From Arthrobacter gallicola (GTDB lineage Bacteria; Actinomycetota; Actinomycetes; Actinomycetales; Micrococcaceae), in assembly GCF_014836775.1 (NCBI RefSeq), contig NZ_JACSQD010000001.1, positions 110,255-174,254 of the forward strand: DNA of 64,000 bases, read 5' to 3'. Positions within the stretch are counted from its first letter, which is position 1, and each line of letters starts with the position of its first letter. Below, piece by piece: positions 34,701 through 43,044 of this stretch. Below the pieces are notes generated by a model that was not told where the DNA came from, ran no database searches, and was given only the letters and a program-made list of their open reading frames with translations. The translations under genes were made by a program, and so were the position numbers.

Positions 34701-35113
34701 ACCTGTTCGATTCAACGCTGCGGGGGAACCTCCTGCTGGCCCGTGACCGCGCAAACGCACCTTCCACAACGGAAATGCTGGATGCCCTGGAAGCCGTTGG
34801 ACTCGGACAGCTGATCAAGGAGCTTCAGGACGGGCTGGATACCCGAATCGGCAATGGAGGTCATTTCCTTTCCGGTGGCCAGCGCCAGCGCCTCGCCGTC
34901 GCGCGGGCACTGCTGACGGAAGCGGACGTTGTGCTGCTGGATGAACCCACTGCCCATCTGGACCCTGCGGCGGGAGCACAGCTGATGGCGGACCTGCGGC
35001 GCGGCCTGGGCGGCAAGTCGGTGGTGGTGGTGACGCACAACCCTGCTGACGCGGCGTGGTGCAGCCGGCACCTCGAACTGGGTTCAGCGCAGCGGAGTCT
35101 TGCCGTACGCTAG
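31703..35113 (+). CDS. cydDC: fused CydD-CydC ABC exporter
   Basis: 1136 residues in one chain: membrane domain, ATPase, membrane domain, ATPase. Needed for assembly of cytochrome bd; in E. coli CydDC is a heterodimer that exports reduced thiols or handles haem. First ATPase: Walker A GPSGSGKTT at about 364-372, a degenerate signature LSPGEQ at about 455, Walker B LLADEPTAHLD. Second ATPase: GESGSGKST at about 951, canonical LSGGQRQR at about 1055, LLDEPTAHLDP. The degenerate first signature fits an asymmetric exporter with one working site. Streptomyces also has a fused CydCD, so the fusion is a known lineage trait. A linker of about 50 residues (545-580) joins the halves. Confidence 0.95.
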   Translation: MKPVLPVSATSRRALYLLGLLAAVKAVGLVLLATGIAAGIAGLAGGGPDWGYVAATGVTGALLRSLAMWAQETVAQRAAAGVKDELRSQLTNRVLEDGGSVPGMGSGALSVLVTRGLDGLDNYYAKYLPALVTCAVVPLVVGARILAADWISAVVIVLTVPLVPVFMVLIGLHTGDKTAKAIDALNRLSDNMLELAKGLPVLVGLGRAKAQTRALRDVAERYRTTTLETLRVAFLSSLALELIATISVAVVAVFIGVRLVHGDMSLEMGLLALILAPECYQPLRDLGTAHHASEDGLEALKRTNTVLDAPASRPLTPAAAVTAKAAAPAVSLHGLTVRYPGRSEPVINGLDITVPQGSIAALTGPSGSGKTTVLEILAGLRRSGSGTEISGEAEGIDRSSIAWIPQHPVLVEDTVEAEIGLYSGLADPRERRRAARRALAEIGAAHLLQAQSGDLSPGEQRRVAVARAIARVQNCPGVRVLLADEPTAHLDARSAAAVRAALSRLRGECTVLLVAHDPETAAIADVVIPVSGGADPGGVLRHSVGGPAAASIRQEEADSLATAAAADTSGVKRQPLWKNLLILRPWSRRFLQALAYGTGATVFAVALSALSGWLIVRASEQPPILYLLTAIVGVRFFGIGRAVLRYRERLHLHDAVFRATNTLRIRLWNGLLNRPEGWRRLSRGGGALERLVGDVDELRDIAPRVVFAPLTGLITAVAACTATWILIPEAIWVQIGLCLVGLVGAPLLAHWADSSARARTVSLQARAMAGMTKLLTAAPDLEANSSSGPVLDRQRSYDLAAAHAVRRSAWAQGLANAVTALACAGAALWVMFLAQGAPATVAAVIVLMQLALLECFASVNGSIQQLGAWRILGDKVLPDLGSSDVDPGTVPDAGETAQGSREPDNGLRTVPRKLGTLELHGIHYRYPGASTDVLDGVDLSLRPGEWLAVTGESGSGKSTLLGVLLGFLTPQRGTFLIDGKPASEFPREARGMAWCPQEAHLFDSTLRGNLLLARDRANAPSTTEMLDALEAVGLGQLIKELQDGLDTRIGNGGHFLSGGQRQRLAVARALLTEADVVLLDEPTAHLDPAAGAQLMADLRRGLGGKSVVVVTHNPADAAWCSRHLELGSAQRSLAVR

Positions 35114-35118
35114 GGCGC

Positions 35119-36111
35119 ATGACTGTCCCGGAAAACGTGGAGCGCCCTGGCCCGCAGACCGGTTTGATCTGGCGTCCCATCACTCCGGAGGACCTGGATG
35201 AGTGGCACGCCCTGATCCGCCGGATGGCGGAAACGGATCGGCCCGGATGGGTGGAGGACCGGGCGGACCTCGAACATATCCTCGCCCGCCCCAATGACGA
35301 TCCGGCCCGTGACACCCTCCTGGGCCATGACAGCAAGGGAACGGTCCGTGCCTTTGGCTCTGTGACCGCCAACCCCGGTTCCGGAAGGGTCCTCGGATTC
35401 GGCGGGGTCGATCCGCAGTGGCGCCGGCGGGGGATCGGTACAGCGGTCTACCAATGGCAGGCGGCCCGCGCCCGTGCCCGGCTCACCGGTAAGGAAAAGG
35501 GTGAGTCCGTGCTGCGCAGTTTCGCCGAGGAAAACAATGCATCACACGTTGCGCTGCTCTCTTCTGTCGGTGCCAAGGTAGTCCGTTACTTCACGGAGAT
35601 GACCCGTCCGCTGACCGGGGAGCTGCCCAACGTTCCGCTTCCCGAAGGCATGGAATTCGTCACCTTCCGGGAGGATCTCTCCGAACGGTTCCGTCTGGCG
35701 CACAACGAGGCGTTCCTGGACCACTGGGGCAGTGAACCGCGGGACGCGGCGAGCTGGAAGTTCACGGTCACCCACCCGCAGTTCCGCGCCGACTGGAGCT
35801 TTGCCGTGGTTGAAAAGGCCTCCGGCGGCATTGCCGCGTACCAGCTGGCCAGCTTTGATCCGGAGACAAAGGAGATCTTCGGCTATACGGAGGGTTATAC
35901 CGAACTGCTGGGGGTGCTGCGGGACTGGCGCGGGATGAGGCTCACACCGGCCATGCTCTCCGAGGCGATGCGCCGGTTCCGGGAGTCCGGGATGGAGCAC
36001 GCCGGCCTGGGTGTGGATACGGAGAACCCCTCCGGTGCCCTGCGGATCTATGAACAGCTGGGCTACACCCCTGTGACCCGCCAGATCACTTTCGATCTGC
36101 CGCTTACCTGA
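35119..36111 (+). CDS. tandem-domain GNAT acetyltransferase
   Basis: 330 residues with two GNAT folds. The first has VDPQWRRRGIGTAVYQWQ (about 101-118), an intact acetyl-CoA loop. The second ends in LGVDTENPSGALRIYEQLGY, a typical GNAT motif, but its acetyl-CoA loop is replaced by LRDWRGMRLTPAML, and R-G-M may still bind. The layout recalls mycothiol synthase (MshD), yet the known MshD substrate-site residues could not be confirmed, so only the fold is named. The ATG at 35119 has no Shine-Dalgarno; TACGCT ends seven bases upstream and overlaps the cydDC stop, suggesting a separate leaderless transcript. Confidence 0.85.
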   Translation: MTVPENVERPGPQTGLIWRPITPEDLDEWHALIRRMAETDRPGWVEDRADLEHILARPNDDPARDTLLGHDSKGTVRAFGSVTANPGSGRVLGFGGVDPQWRRRGIGTAVYQWQAARARARLTGKEKGESVLRSFAEENNASHVALLSSVGAKVVRYFTEMTRPLTGELPNVPLPEGMEFVTFREDLSERFRLAHNEAFLDHWGSEPRDAASWKFTVTHPQFRADWSFAVVEKASGGIAAYQLASFDPETKEIFGYTEGYTELLGVLRDWRGMRLTPAMLSEAMRRFRESGMEHAGLGVDTENPSGALRIYEQLGYTPVTRQITFDLPLT

Positions 36112-36153
36112 TCTGCGCGAGGCTGGCTGACCTGCCGCTTACCTGACCTGCGC
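36097..36153. repeat. 22-bp direct repeat at the 3' end of the GNAT gene
   Basis: CTGCCGCTTACCTGATCTGCGC, which includes the GNAT stop codon, recurs 35 bp later with one change. Probably a recent small duplication; the second copy is non-coding. Confidence 0.7.
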
Positions 36154-36191
36154 TAACGCTGACGAGCCGGCGACGCCGGAAGAGCCGGGGA

Positions 36192-36860
36192 CTAGGCGGG
36201 AACCACCCAGATGGCCTCAGCGGCCGGCAAACCGAGCTCAACGCGGTCACCGCTGCGCTCAAGGGTGAGGGTTCCTGCGTAGGCCTGGCGGTCCACGATG
36301 CTGAGCTCGGCATCGAGTCCCAGGCCGATGCCCCCCAGGTAGCGCAGCAGTTCCGGGCTGTCGTCCGAGACGCGGGCAATCCGCAGGCGGCGGCCGGTCT
36401 CACTTTGGCTCAGCTTGGCGGCCTCAAGTGGGGGCAGACTGCCGTCACGGGCCGGAATCGGGTCGCCGTGGGGATCGCGGACCGGGTTGCCCAGCCGCAG
36501 GGCCAGGGCCTCCACCATCTTGTCGGAGACAGCGTGTTCCAGGTTTTCGGCCTCGTCGTGAACCTCGTCCCAGCCGTAGCCCAGGTAGTCCACCAGGAAG
36601 GTCTCAATCAGGCGGTGCCTGCGGACCATGTTCACGGCCGCTTGTTCGCCTTCAGCGGTCAAAGCCACGGATCCGTAGCGGGCGTGGGTCAGGAAACCCT
36701 GGGCAGCCAGCTTCTTGACCGCCTCCGACACGGAGGACGCGGAAAAACCGAGGTGGGCCGAGAGCGCAGACACGGTGACGGGCTTGTCCGTCCATTCCTG
36801 GGCAGTCCAAATGACCTTGAGGTAATCCTCGCCGGCTGTACTCAGTGCTTTCTTTCCCAC
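36192..36860 (-). CDS. DtxR/MntR family metal-dependent regulator
   Basis: About 222 residues. N-terminal winged helix with STAGEDYLKVIWTAQEW and SASSVSEAVKKLAAQGF as recognition helix; dimerisation and metal-binding domain with HRLIETFLVDYLGYGWDEVHDEAENLEHAVSD, whose His/Glu ligands match the family; and a C-terminal FeoA/SH3-like domain (about 150-220). It would bind DNA with Mn2+ or Fe2+. Assigning MntR or IdeR from sequence is unsafe; the HxxxHxxE-type set fits either. The GTG at 36860 has AGGTGG five bases upstream; a GTG three codons earlier is possible. It follows the proX-like gene after a terminator hairpin. No metal transporter is adjacent. Confidence 0.87.
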   Translation of the reverse strand: MGKKALSTAGEDYLKVIWTAQEWTDKPVTVSALSAHLGFSASSVSEAVKKLAAQGFLTHARYGSVALTAEGEQAAVNMVRRHRLIETFLVDYLGYGWDEVHDEAENLEHAVSDKMVEALALRLGNPVRDPHGDPIPARDGSLPPLEAAKLSQSETGRRLRIARVSDDSPELLRYLGGIGLGLDAELSIVDRQAYAGTLTLERSGDRVELGLPAAEAIWVVPA

Positions 36861-36880
36861 GCGTCCCACCTTACGCCAGC

Positions 36881-36916
36881 GGCGCCCGCCCCCTGGGAAG
36901 CCAGGTAACGGGCGCC
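36881..36916 (-). terminator. terminator after the substrate-binding protein gene
   Basis: GGCGCCCG pairs with CGGGCGCC, with an inner CCTGG/CCAGG hairpin, 20 bp after the stop of the ABC transporter operon. Confidence 0.75.
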
Positions 36917-36936
36917 GCCGGTGTGGATCAGGCCAG

Positions 36937-37833
36937 TTAGTCCTGGGTCAGGGAGTCCACGAAGTCCTGGTTCTCTTCCATCCAGGCCTTGACGGCGGGG
37001 GCGTAGTCCTTGCCGCCCTCTTCGCTGTTGAACATGGCGTTCTCGAGGGAGAACAGGGTCTCGGAGTCCATGGTGAAACCCTTGATCCACTCTGCCAGCG
37101 CCGGGAAATCGGCTTCGAAGTCCGTGCTCGCGAAGGAGTGGATGCCTTCGGCGTCACCGAGGGTGCCCTTGGGATCCTCAAGGTCCTTGATCGGGAAGGC
37201 ATCGTAGGCCCAGTGCGGACGCCACAGCGTGACGGCGATGTTCTCTCCGTTGGCCGTGGCGCTCTTCAGCTCGGAGAGCATGGCCGGGGTCGAGGAGGTC
37301 AGGTACTCCATGGACTCCAGGCCGTACCCGGGGATCACTTCGTTGGTGGTGGCCCGGGTCAGTCCGGCGGCCGGCTCGATGCCCACCAGCCGGTTGCCGA
37401 ACAGGTCCGCATTGGCAGCGAGTTCCTCGAGCGAGTCGATGGGTGCATCCTCGTTGACCGCGATGGTCAGCTTGGCGTCCTCGTTCCAGGTGCCCAGATC
37501 CACCATGTCTGCCCCGTACTTCTTGAGGTAATCAGCGTGGGTTAGCGGCAGCCAGGTGTCCAGGGACAGGTCGTAGTCGCCCGCAGCCAGGCCCGCGTAC
37601 ACGGTCCCCGGATCGGCGTACTCGAGTTCGACGTCGTATCCCTTGTCCTCCAGGACCGCCTTCCACAGTTCCGAGGCGGCAATGCCTTCGTCCCAGCCGT
37701 TGAAGACGCCGATGGTGAGGTCCTTCTTGTCTCCGTTGTCCGGCCCGGAGCTGGCGTCGGCTTCGGCACCGCAGCCGGTCAGTGCCAGGGCTGCCACCGA
37801 TACTGCGGCGGCGAGTTTAGCGAGGTTCTTCAT
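36937..37833 (-). CDS. proX: glycine betaine/choline ABC transporter substrate-binding lipoprotein
   Basis: 298 residues. A lipobox LTGC with Cys21 follows a short signal peptide, so the protein is anchored outside the membrane. The mature OpuAC-type domain starts KDLTIGVFNGWDEGIAASELWKAVLED and continues DLSLDTWLPLTHADYLKKYG, typical for quaternary-amine binders with a Trp cage; several Trp are present (WDE, WLP, WRPHWAYD). AAGGAAAG lies six bases before the ATG at 37833. Last gene of the proV-proW-proX operon. Substrate by family: glycine betaine, proline betaine or choline; exact one not decidable. Confidence 0.9.
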   Translation of the reverse strand: MKNLAKLAAAVSVAALALTGCGAEADASSGPDNGDKKDLTIGVFNGWDEGIAASELWKAVLEDKGYDVELEYADPGTVYAGLAAGDYDLSLDTWLPLTHADYLKKYGADMVDLGTWNEDAKLTIAVNEDAPIDSLEELAANADLFGNRLVGIEPAAGLTRATTNEVIPGYGLESMEYLTSSTPAMLSELKSATANGENIAVTLWRPHWAYDAFPIKDLEDPKGTLGDAEGIHSFASTDFEADFPALAEWIKGFTMDSETLFSLENAMFNSEEGGKDYAPAVKAWMEENQDFVDSLTQD

Positions 37834-37881
37834 TCGTTCTTTCCTTTCGCGGCTGTGCAAGGATGCACAGGCTGTGTGAGG

Positions 37882-38742
37882 TCAGGAGGCGCTGACACCG
37901 GCGGGCACGCGCTTTTTCGCCCGGCTGCCGACGCTGGAGGTCAGGCGGTCCAAATAGACGGCCACGATGACGACGGCGATGCCGGCTTCGAAGCCGAGAG
38001 CCGGATCCAGGCGGGTCAGACTGGCGACCACGTCCTGGCCCAGGCCACCGGCACCGACCATGCCCGCGATGACCACCATGGACAGGGAGAGCATGATGAC
38101 CTGGTTGACGCCGGCCATGATGGTGGGCAGTGCCAGGGGGAGCTGGATCTGGCGCAGGATCCGGCCGGGCGTGGAACCGAAAGCTGCACCGGCTTCGACC
38201 ACTTCGGCGTCAACACCCCGGATGCCGAGTTCGGTGAGACGGACACCCGGAGCCATTGCGAAGATGATCGTTGCGACGATGCCCGGCACCACGCCGACCC
38301 GGAAGATGATCAGGGCCGGGACGAGATAGACCATCGCCGGCATGGTCTGCATGAAGTCGAGCACCGGACGGATCACCCTGGATGCCGTCCGGGAGCGGGC
38401 GGCGACGATGCCCAGCGGAATGCCGATCAGGATGGCAACGGCGCTGGCCACGAGAACCAGGGCCAGGGTCTCCATGGCGTGCTCCCACTGGTCAACGCCG
38501 TAGATCAGCACGAACCCGGCTGCGGTACCCACGCCAAGTTTCCACCCGCGGAGGAACCAGGCCAGTGCGGCCAGGATGATCAGGACAGCCCAGAAAGGGG
38601 GAGCCTGGAAGAGCCACTCGAGGCCGTCGTAAGCGCCCCGGAAAACAGTACGGATGGCGTTAAATACCGGAGCGAAGACCTCGGTGACCCAATCCAGGCC
38701 GACCTCGATCCAGTCGCCAAGGGGAATACGGAAGCCGTTCAT
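37882..38742 (-). CDS. proW: glycine betaine/choline ABC transporter permease
   Basis: 286 residues with about six helices and the BPD permease loop VVEAGAAFGSTPGRILRQIQLPLALP (about 180-205) that contacts the ATPase. The N-terminal 55 residues include an amphipathic stretch typical of ProW. The ATG overlaps the proV stop as ATGA, showing tight coupling. The next gene starts 48 bp later. Confidence 0.94.
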   Translation of the reverse strand: MNGFRIPLGDWIEVGLDWVTEVFAPVFNAIRTVFRGAYDGLEWLFQAPPFWAVLIILAALAWFLRGWKLGVGTAAGFVLIYGVDQWEHAMETLALVLVASAVAILIGIPLGIVAARSRTASRVIRPVLDFMQTMPAMVYLVPALIIFRVGVVPGIVATIIFAMAPGVRLTELGIRGVDAEVVEAGAAFGSTPGRILRQIQLPLALPTIMAGVNQVIMLSLSMVVIAGMVGAGGLGQDVVASLTRLDPALGFEAGIAVVIVAVYLDRLTSSVGSRAKKRVPAGVSAS

Positions 38743-40040
38743 GCTGGGTCTCCTGCCCGGGCGGAAGAATCAAGGGTTGCGGTGACGAGTGGTTCCGGCA
38801 GGGGTGGCGGCGGGGCATCCACCACTGGAATATCCGTGGTGGAGGAGGGCACGTTGCCGAGGGCTGCCAGCAGCGTCACGCGGGGGACGGCGCCGATGAG
38901 GCGTCCGGACGCGTCCGTGACCGGCAGCGGCACGGGACTCTCCACGGCCATGCCGAACAGCTGTGCCAGCGCGGTCTCGCCGTCCACCGGGTTGCCGGGG
39001 CGGATGGCCGGAGCAAGGTCGGGACTGCGCTGCTCAACCAGTGCCATCACGTCGCGGTCGGTGACGGTGCCGAGGAAAGTGCGCCGGCGGTCGACGACGA
39101 ACGCAGCCGAGGTCTGCAGGTCCCGCATGGTGCGCAGCGCACCCCGCGGCCCGCCGGTGAGGGTCACAACGGAACGGGCCGGCTCCATGACGCTGGCGGC
39201 GGTCAGGACCCGGGTGCGGTCAACGTCCTGCACGAACTGGGCCACGTAATCATTGGCCGGATGGCTCAGGATGTCATCGGGGGTGCCGATCTGGATGATC
39301 TCGCCGTCCTTCATCACAGCGATCCGGTCACCGAGGAACATCGCTTCGTTGAGGTCGTGGGTGATAAAAATGATGGTCTTCCCGAGGTCCTGCTGGAGCG
39401 TCACGAGCTGCTCCTGCATCTCCCGGCGGATCAGCGGGTCCAGGGCGGAGAACGCCTCGTCCATCAGGAGGATGTCCGTCTCAGACGCCAGAGCTCGGGC
39501 CAGGCCGACGCGCTGCTGCATTCCGCCGGAGAGTTCCGACGGATAGCGGCTGCCCCAGCTCCCCAGGCCAACCAGCTCCAGCACCTTGGCAGCGGCCTCG
39601 AGCCGTTCGGACTTTGCCATGCCCTGGACTTCCAGCCCGTAGGCGGCGTTCTCCAGGACGGTCCGGTGCGGAAACAGCGCGAAGTGCTGGAAGACCATCG
39701 AGATCTGCCGCTGGCGGACTGCGCGCAGCTCCTTGTCCGAGACGGTGGAAAGGTCGGTGCCCTGCACAGTGACCGAGCCTGCCGTCGCGGGCTGGAGTCC
39801 GTTGAGGGTCCGCAGCAGGGTGGATTTACCGGACCCGGAGAGTCCCATCACCACAAAGATTTCGCCGGCTTTGACCTGGAAGGAGGCGTTGATGACGGCC
39901 GCCGTGCCCAGTCCCGCAACCTCGGAACGCGAGGCTCCGGTTTTCAGGCGGCGGACGGCCTCGGCTGGTCGTTTTCCGAAGACCTTGTACACGTTCTCCA
40001 CCTTCAGGACCGTGTCCCGGATGGTGTCGTTCTCACTCAA
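38739..40040 (-). CDS. proV: glycine betaine/choline ABC transporter ATPase with CBS domains
   Basis: 433 residues. Walker A GLSGSGKST, signature LSGGMQQRV, Walker B ILLMDEAFSALDP and the switch His in FITHDL are all present (to about 280). The C-terminal part (about 290-410) holds a pair of CBS-type repeats, which in OpuA sense ionic strength through the membrane surface, so osmotic gating is likely. A TTG at 40040 is used as start because AAAGGGA lies about nine bases upstream; the frame stays open to an ATG 44 codons further, with an unlikely Pro/Gly-rich extension. First gene of the operon. Confidence 0.92.
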   Translation of the reverse strand: MSENDTIRDTVLKVENVYKVFGKRPAEAVRRLKTGASRSEVAGLGTAAVINASFQVKAGEIFVVMGLSGSGKSTLLRTLNGLQPATAGSVTVQGTDLSTVSDKELRAVRQRQISMVFQHFALFPHRTVLENAAYGLEVQGMAKSERLEAAAKVLELVGLGSWGSRYPSELSGGMQQRVGLARALASETDILLMDEAFSALDPLIRREMQEQLVTLQQDLGKTIIFITHDLNEAMFLGDRIAVMKDGEIIQIGTPDDILSHPANDYVAQFVQDVDRTRVLTAASVMEPARSVVTLTGGPRGALRTMRDLQTSAAFVVDRRRTFLGTVTDRDVMALVEQRSPDLAPAIRPGNPVDGETALAQLFGMAVESPVPLPVTDASGRLIGAVPRVTLLAALGNVPSSTTDIPVVDAPPPPLPEPLVTATLDSSARAGDPA

Positions 40041-40289
40041 TGTCGTTCCCTTTCCATGCGTGCCTGCACCGAAGCTGCCAGGCCGCATGGGTGTTCTGGT
40101 TCTGTGCTCAGCACCTGCCACGGCCGGATTCGGCGGGCAGGGACCCGGAGAGGTCGTTGGCAACCCTAACAATCACGTGTTCGCTATCAGCGCAATTTCG
40201 TATGGTTTGGCTGGGGGCCTCACGGTCGGGCCTGCCCGCAGCCCGCGCCCAGACTGGGAAGCGGGGGAGTTATGGCATCGTGACCTAAA

Positions 40290-40306
40290 ATACCCCTATG
40301 GGGTAT
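40290..40306. promoter_or_regulatory. CsoR-type palindrome ATACCCC-TAT-GGGGTAT
   Basis: Seven-base perfect arms around TAT, the classic operator shape of copper/sulfide-sensing CsoR-family repressors. A TAAAAT that could be a -10 overlaps its left end. It lies in the 369-bp gap between proV and parC, facing only the parC terminator to the right and proV 250 bp to the left. No csoR, copA or copZ gene is in the window. The rest of the gap holds no gene. Confidence 0.55.
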
Positions 40307-40338
40307 GGTGCCGCTGGCATTCTCCGCCGGAAAACGAA

Positions 40339-40392
40339 AGAGCTCCGCCCGCGCAGTCCGGTGGATGCACCGGACTGCGCAGGCGGAGCTCT
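40339..40392 (-). terminator. long hairpin terminator after parC
   Basis: AGAGCTCCGCC and GCGCAGTCCGGTG pair with their complements on either side of a short loop, giving about 24 paired bases with one bulge, 17 bp past the parC stop; T-rich sequence follows on the minus strand. Confidence 0.9.
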
Positions 40393-40409
40393 GTTCTGTC
40401 TTGGCCCGC

Positions 40410-42905
40410 CTATTCCGGCGGGGTGAGGCTGGGGCCGATATGGTCCACAGGGCTGGCCAGCGGCACGCCGGAGCCGTCCCGCCGCCCATGTTCAGTCGGC
40501 AGGGCACGGGCCACACCGTTCGCGGCAGAAGCCTTGGCCGGACCGTGACCGGCCCAGGCCACCACCAGGGAGTCTTCGCCCTTCAGGAAGCGGTGTGCCC
40601 GGACACCGGCGGTGGCGCGTCCCTTGGCCGGGTATTCGGCGAAGTCGGTGACCTTCACCGTCCCTCCGGGTGTCCCGGGCAGGGTTTCGGTGCCGGAGGC
40701 CACGGTCACCACGACGGCAGCCGGGTCAGACTCGGCCACAACACCGAAGAAAATAACCTCATCGCCGTCGCCCAGCTTCATTCCGGCAACACCGCCGGCG
40801 GTTCTTCCCTGCGGCCGGACCAGGGAAGCAGCAAAGCGCAGCAACTGGGCGCCCTTCGTGGCAAAGACCAGCTGGTCCTCGTCGTTCGCCGCCACTGCGG
40901 CTCCGACCACTTCGTCCCCGGGCTTGAGGGTGATGGCTTCCCAGTCGTCCCGGTTCAGCGGGTAGTCGGGGTTGATCCGCTTCACCACGCCGTTGCGCGT
41001 TCCCAGCGCCAGGACGGTGTTCAGCGGCACCAGGCCGATCAGCTTCTCGCCCTTGGCCAGGGTCATAAAGTCCTTGACCGGAACGCCGCCTGCCAGGTTC
41101 GGCAGCCCGTTCGTCGGCGGAAGCGCGGGCATATCCATGACCTGGACCCGGATCATCCTTCCGGCGGAGGTCACGGCGCCAATTTCGCCGCGCGCCGTCG
41201 TCGCCACGACGGACCGGAACACATCGTGCCGGGTGCGCTGGCCGCCTTCCACCAGGGGCTCCTGGTTGGAGGTGCGCGCCAGCTGGCCGGAAGCGGAAAG
41301 CAGCACCCAGCAAGGATCGTCTGGAATCTGAAGCGGAAGGACTGCCTTGGCGCCCTTGCCTGTCTTGACCGCTGCGGCTTCGGCGGCCAGGGGCGCTACG
41401 GCCTCGGACTCGAGCAGGACCGTCCGGCGCGGAGTTGCGTACTTGGCCGCCACCTCGCCCAGCTCATCCGAGACCAGCGAGCGGAGGCGTTCCTCGGAGT
41501 CCAGGATGGCCTGGAGCTCCCCGATTGCAGCCCGCAGTTCATCCTGTTCCTTTTCCAGCTCAAGCCGCGAGTACTTGGTGAGCTGGCGCAGCCGCAGTTC
41601 CAGGATGTGGTTGGCCTGGATTTCAGTGAGGTCGTAGATGGACATCAGCCGTGTCCGGGCTTCGGCTGTCTCATCCGAGCTGCGGATGATCTGGATGACC
41701 TCGTCAATGTCGACGATTGCGATCAGCAGGCCCTCGACCAGGTGCAGGCGGTCCTTTTTGCGCCCCAGCCGGTAGGCGGTCCGGCGGCGGACCACGCCCA
41801 GGCGGTGCGCCACATAGACCTGGAGGAGTTCCACCAGGCCCAGCGTCCGGGGCTGCCCATCCACGAGGGTTACGTTGTTGATGCCGAAGGAATCTTCCAT
41901 CGGGGTGTACCGGTAGAGCTGCGCCAGCACCGCCTTGGGGTTGAACCCGTTCTTCAGCTCAATCACCAGACGGAGGCCGTTCATCCGGTCCGTCAGGTCC
42001 ACGACGTCCGAAATGCCCTGCAGCTTCTTGGACGTGACGGCGTCCTTGATCTTCTCAATGACCTTTTCCGGTCCCACCATGTACGGCAGTTCGGTGACCA
42101 CCAAGCCGGTGCGGCGGGCGGTGAGCTGCTCCACTTCGACCTTGGCCCGCGTCTTGAACGATCCGCGGCCCGTGGCGTAGGCATCCCGGATGCCGTCCAG
42201 GCCTACGATCCGCCCGCCGGTGGGCAGATCCGGTCCGGGAACGAACCGCATCAGGTCATCGAGGGACGCGCCGGGATGCTTGATCAGGTGCTGGGTTGCT
42301 GCGATGACCTCACCGAGGTTATGCGGGGCCATGTTGGTGGCCATGCCGACGGCGATGCCCGTGGTGCCGTTGACCAGCAGGTTCGGGAACGCGGCGGGCA
42401 GGACCTCCGGCTGCAGCAGCTGGTTGTCGTAGTTGGGGACGAAGTCCACCACGTCTTCATCCAGGTGGTCAGTGAGGGTCAGCGCGGCAGCAGCCAGGCG
42501 CGCCTCGGTGTACCGGGACGCGGCAGGTCCGTCGTCGAGGGAGCCGAAGTTGCCGTGGCCGTCGATCAGGGGCAGGCGCAGCGCCCAGTCCTGCGCCATG
42601 CGGACCATGGCATCGTAAATAGCCGAGTCGCCGTGCGGGTGCAGCTTGCCCATGACCTCGCCGACAACCCGTGCGCTCTTCACATGGCCGCGGTCCGGCC
42701 GCAGGCCCATCTCCGCCATCATGTACAGGATGCGGCGCTGCACCGGCTTAAGGCCGTCGCGCGCATCAGGCAGGGCACGGGAATAGATCACCGAATACGC
42801 GTACTCGAGGAAGGATTCCTCCATCTCGGTGGAAACATCGATGTCGATGATGTTCTCGGCGATCGGTTCGCCGGGAGGGGGTGCGGAGGCGGAGCGCCGG
42901 GCCAT
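40410..42905 (-). CDS. parC: DNA topoisomerase IV subunit A (GyrA/ParC family)
   Basis: 831 residues. Catalytic Tyr132 follows Arg131 in [10 protein letters not shown]. The quinolone region [35 protein letters not shown] has Ser94 and Asp98 in the positions of E. coli Ser83 and Asp87, the drug-sensitive state. The tower and coiled-coil gate (about 340-490) and a C-terminal beta-pinwheel follow. In place of the gyrase QRRGGKG box the sequence reads [10 protein letters not shown], so DNA wrapping by gyrase is unlikely and topoisomerase IV is favoured. The partner is the gene at 25.2-27.4 kb. Divergent from the GNAT-synthetase gene. Confidence 0.93.
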   Translation of the reverse strand: MARRSASAPPPGEPIAENIIDIDVSTEMEESFLEYAYSVIYSRALPDARDGLKPVQRRILYMMAEMGLRPDRGHVKSARVVGEVMGKLHPHGDSAIYDAMVRMAQDWALRLPLIDGHGNFGSLDDGPAASRYTEARLAAAALTLTDHLDEDVVDFVPNYDNQLLQPEVLPAAFPNLLVNGTTGIAVGMATNMAPHNLGEVIAATQHLIKHPGASLDDLMRFVPGPDLPTGGRIVGLDGIRDAYATGRGSFKTRAKVEVEQLTARRTGLVVTELPYMVGPEKVIEKIKDAVTSKKLQGISDVVDLTDRMNGLRLVIELKNGFNPKAVLAQLYRYTPMEDSFGINNVTLVDGQPRTLGLVELLQVYVAHRLGVVRRRTAYRLGRKKDRLHLVEGLLIAIVDIDEVIQIIRSSDETAEARTRLMSIYDLTEIQANHILELRLRQLTKYSRLELEKEQDELRAAIGELQAILDSEERLRSLVSDELGEVAAKYATPRRTVLLESEAVAPLAAEAAAVKTGKGAKAVLPLQIPDDPCWVLLSASGQLARTSNQEPLVEGGQRTRHDVFRSVVATTARGEIGAVTSAGRMIRVQVMDMPALPPTNGLPNLAGGVPVKDFMTLAKGEKLIGLVPLNTVLALGTRNGVVKRINPDYPLNRDDWEAITLKPGDEVVGAAVAANDEDQLVFATKGAQLLRFAASLVRPQGRTAGGVAGMKLGDGDEVIFFGVVAESDPAAVVVTVASGTETLPGTPGGTVKVTDFAEYPAKGRATAGVRAHRFLKGEDSLVVAWAGHGPAKASAANGVARALPTEHGRRDGSGVPLASPVDHIGPSLTPPE

Positions 42906-43044
42906 GGAGTTGTTGCGTCCTTGCGGTTGTCGGTTGGGGGTTCTGCCTGCAGTTCTGATCCGGTGCCGGTCCCCTTGGGAATCCCGGTGACGGTCACAGG
43001 CGGTTCGGTGGCGGGTTCTGGAAGATGCCCACTACGCTGAGTCT

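Noticed and set aside
40305-43040. A 900-codon plus-strand open frame opposite parC
   Set aside because: It is the mirror of a certain topoisomerase gene; His/Gln/Val-rich protein with no family match and no start signals.
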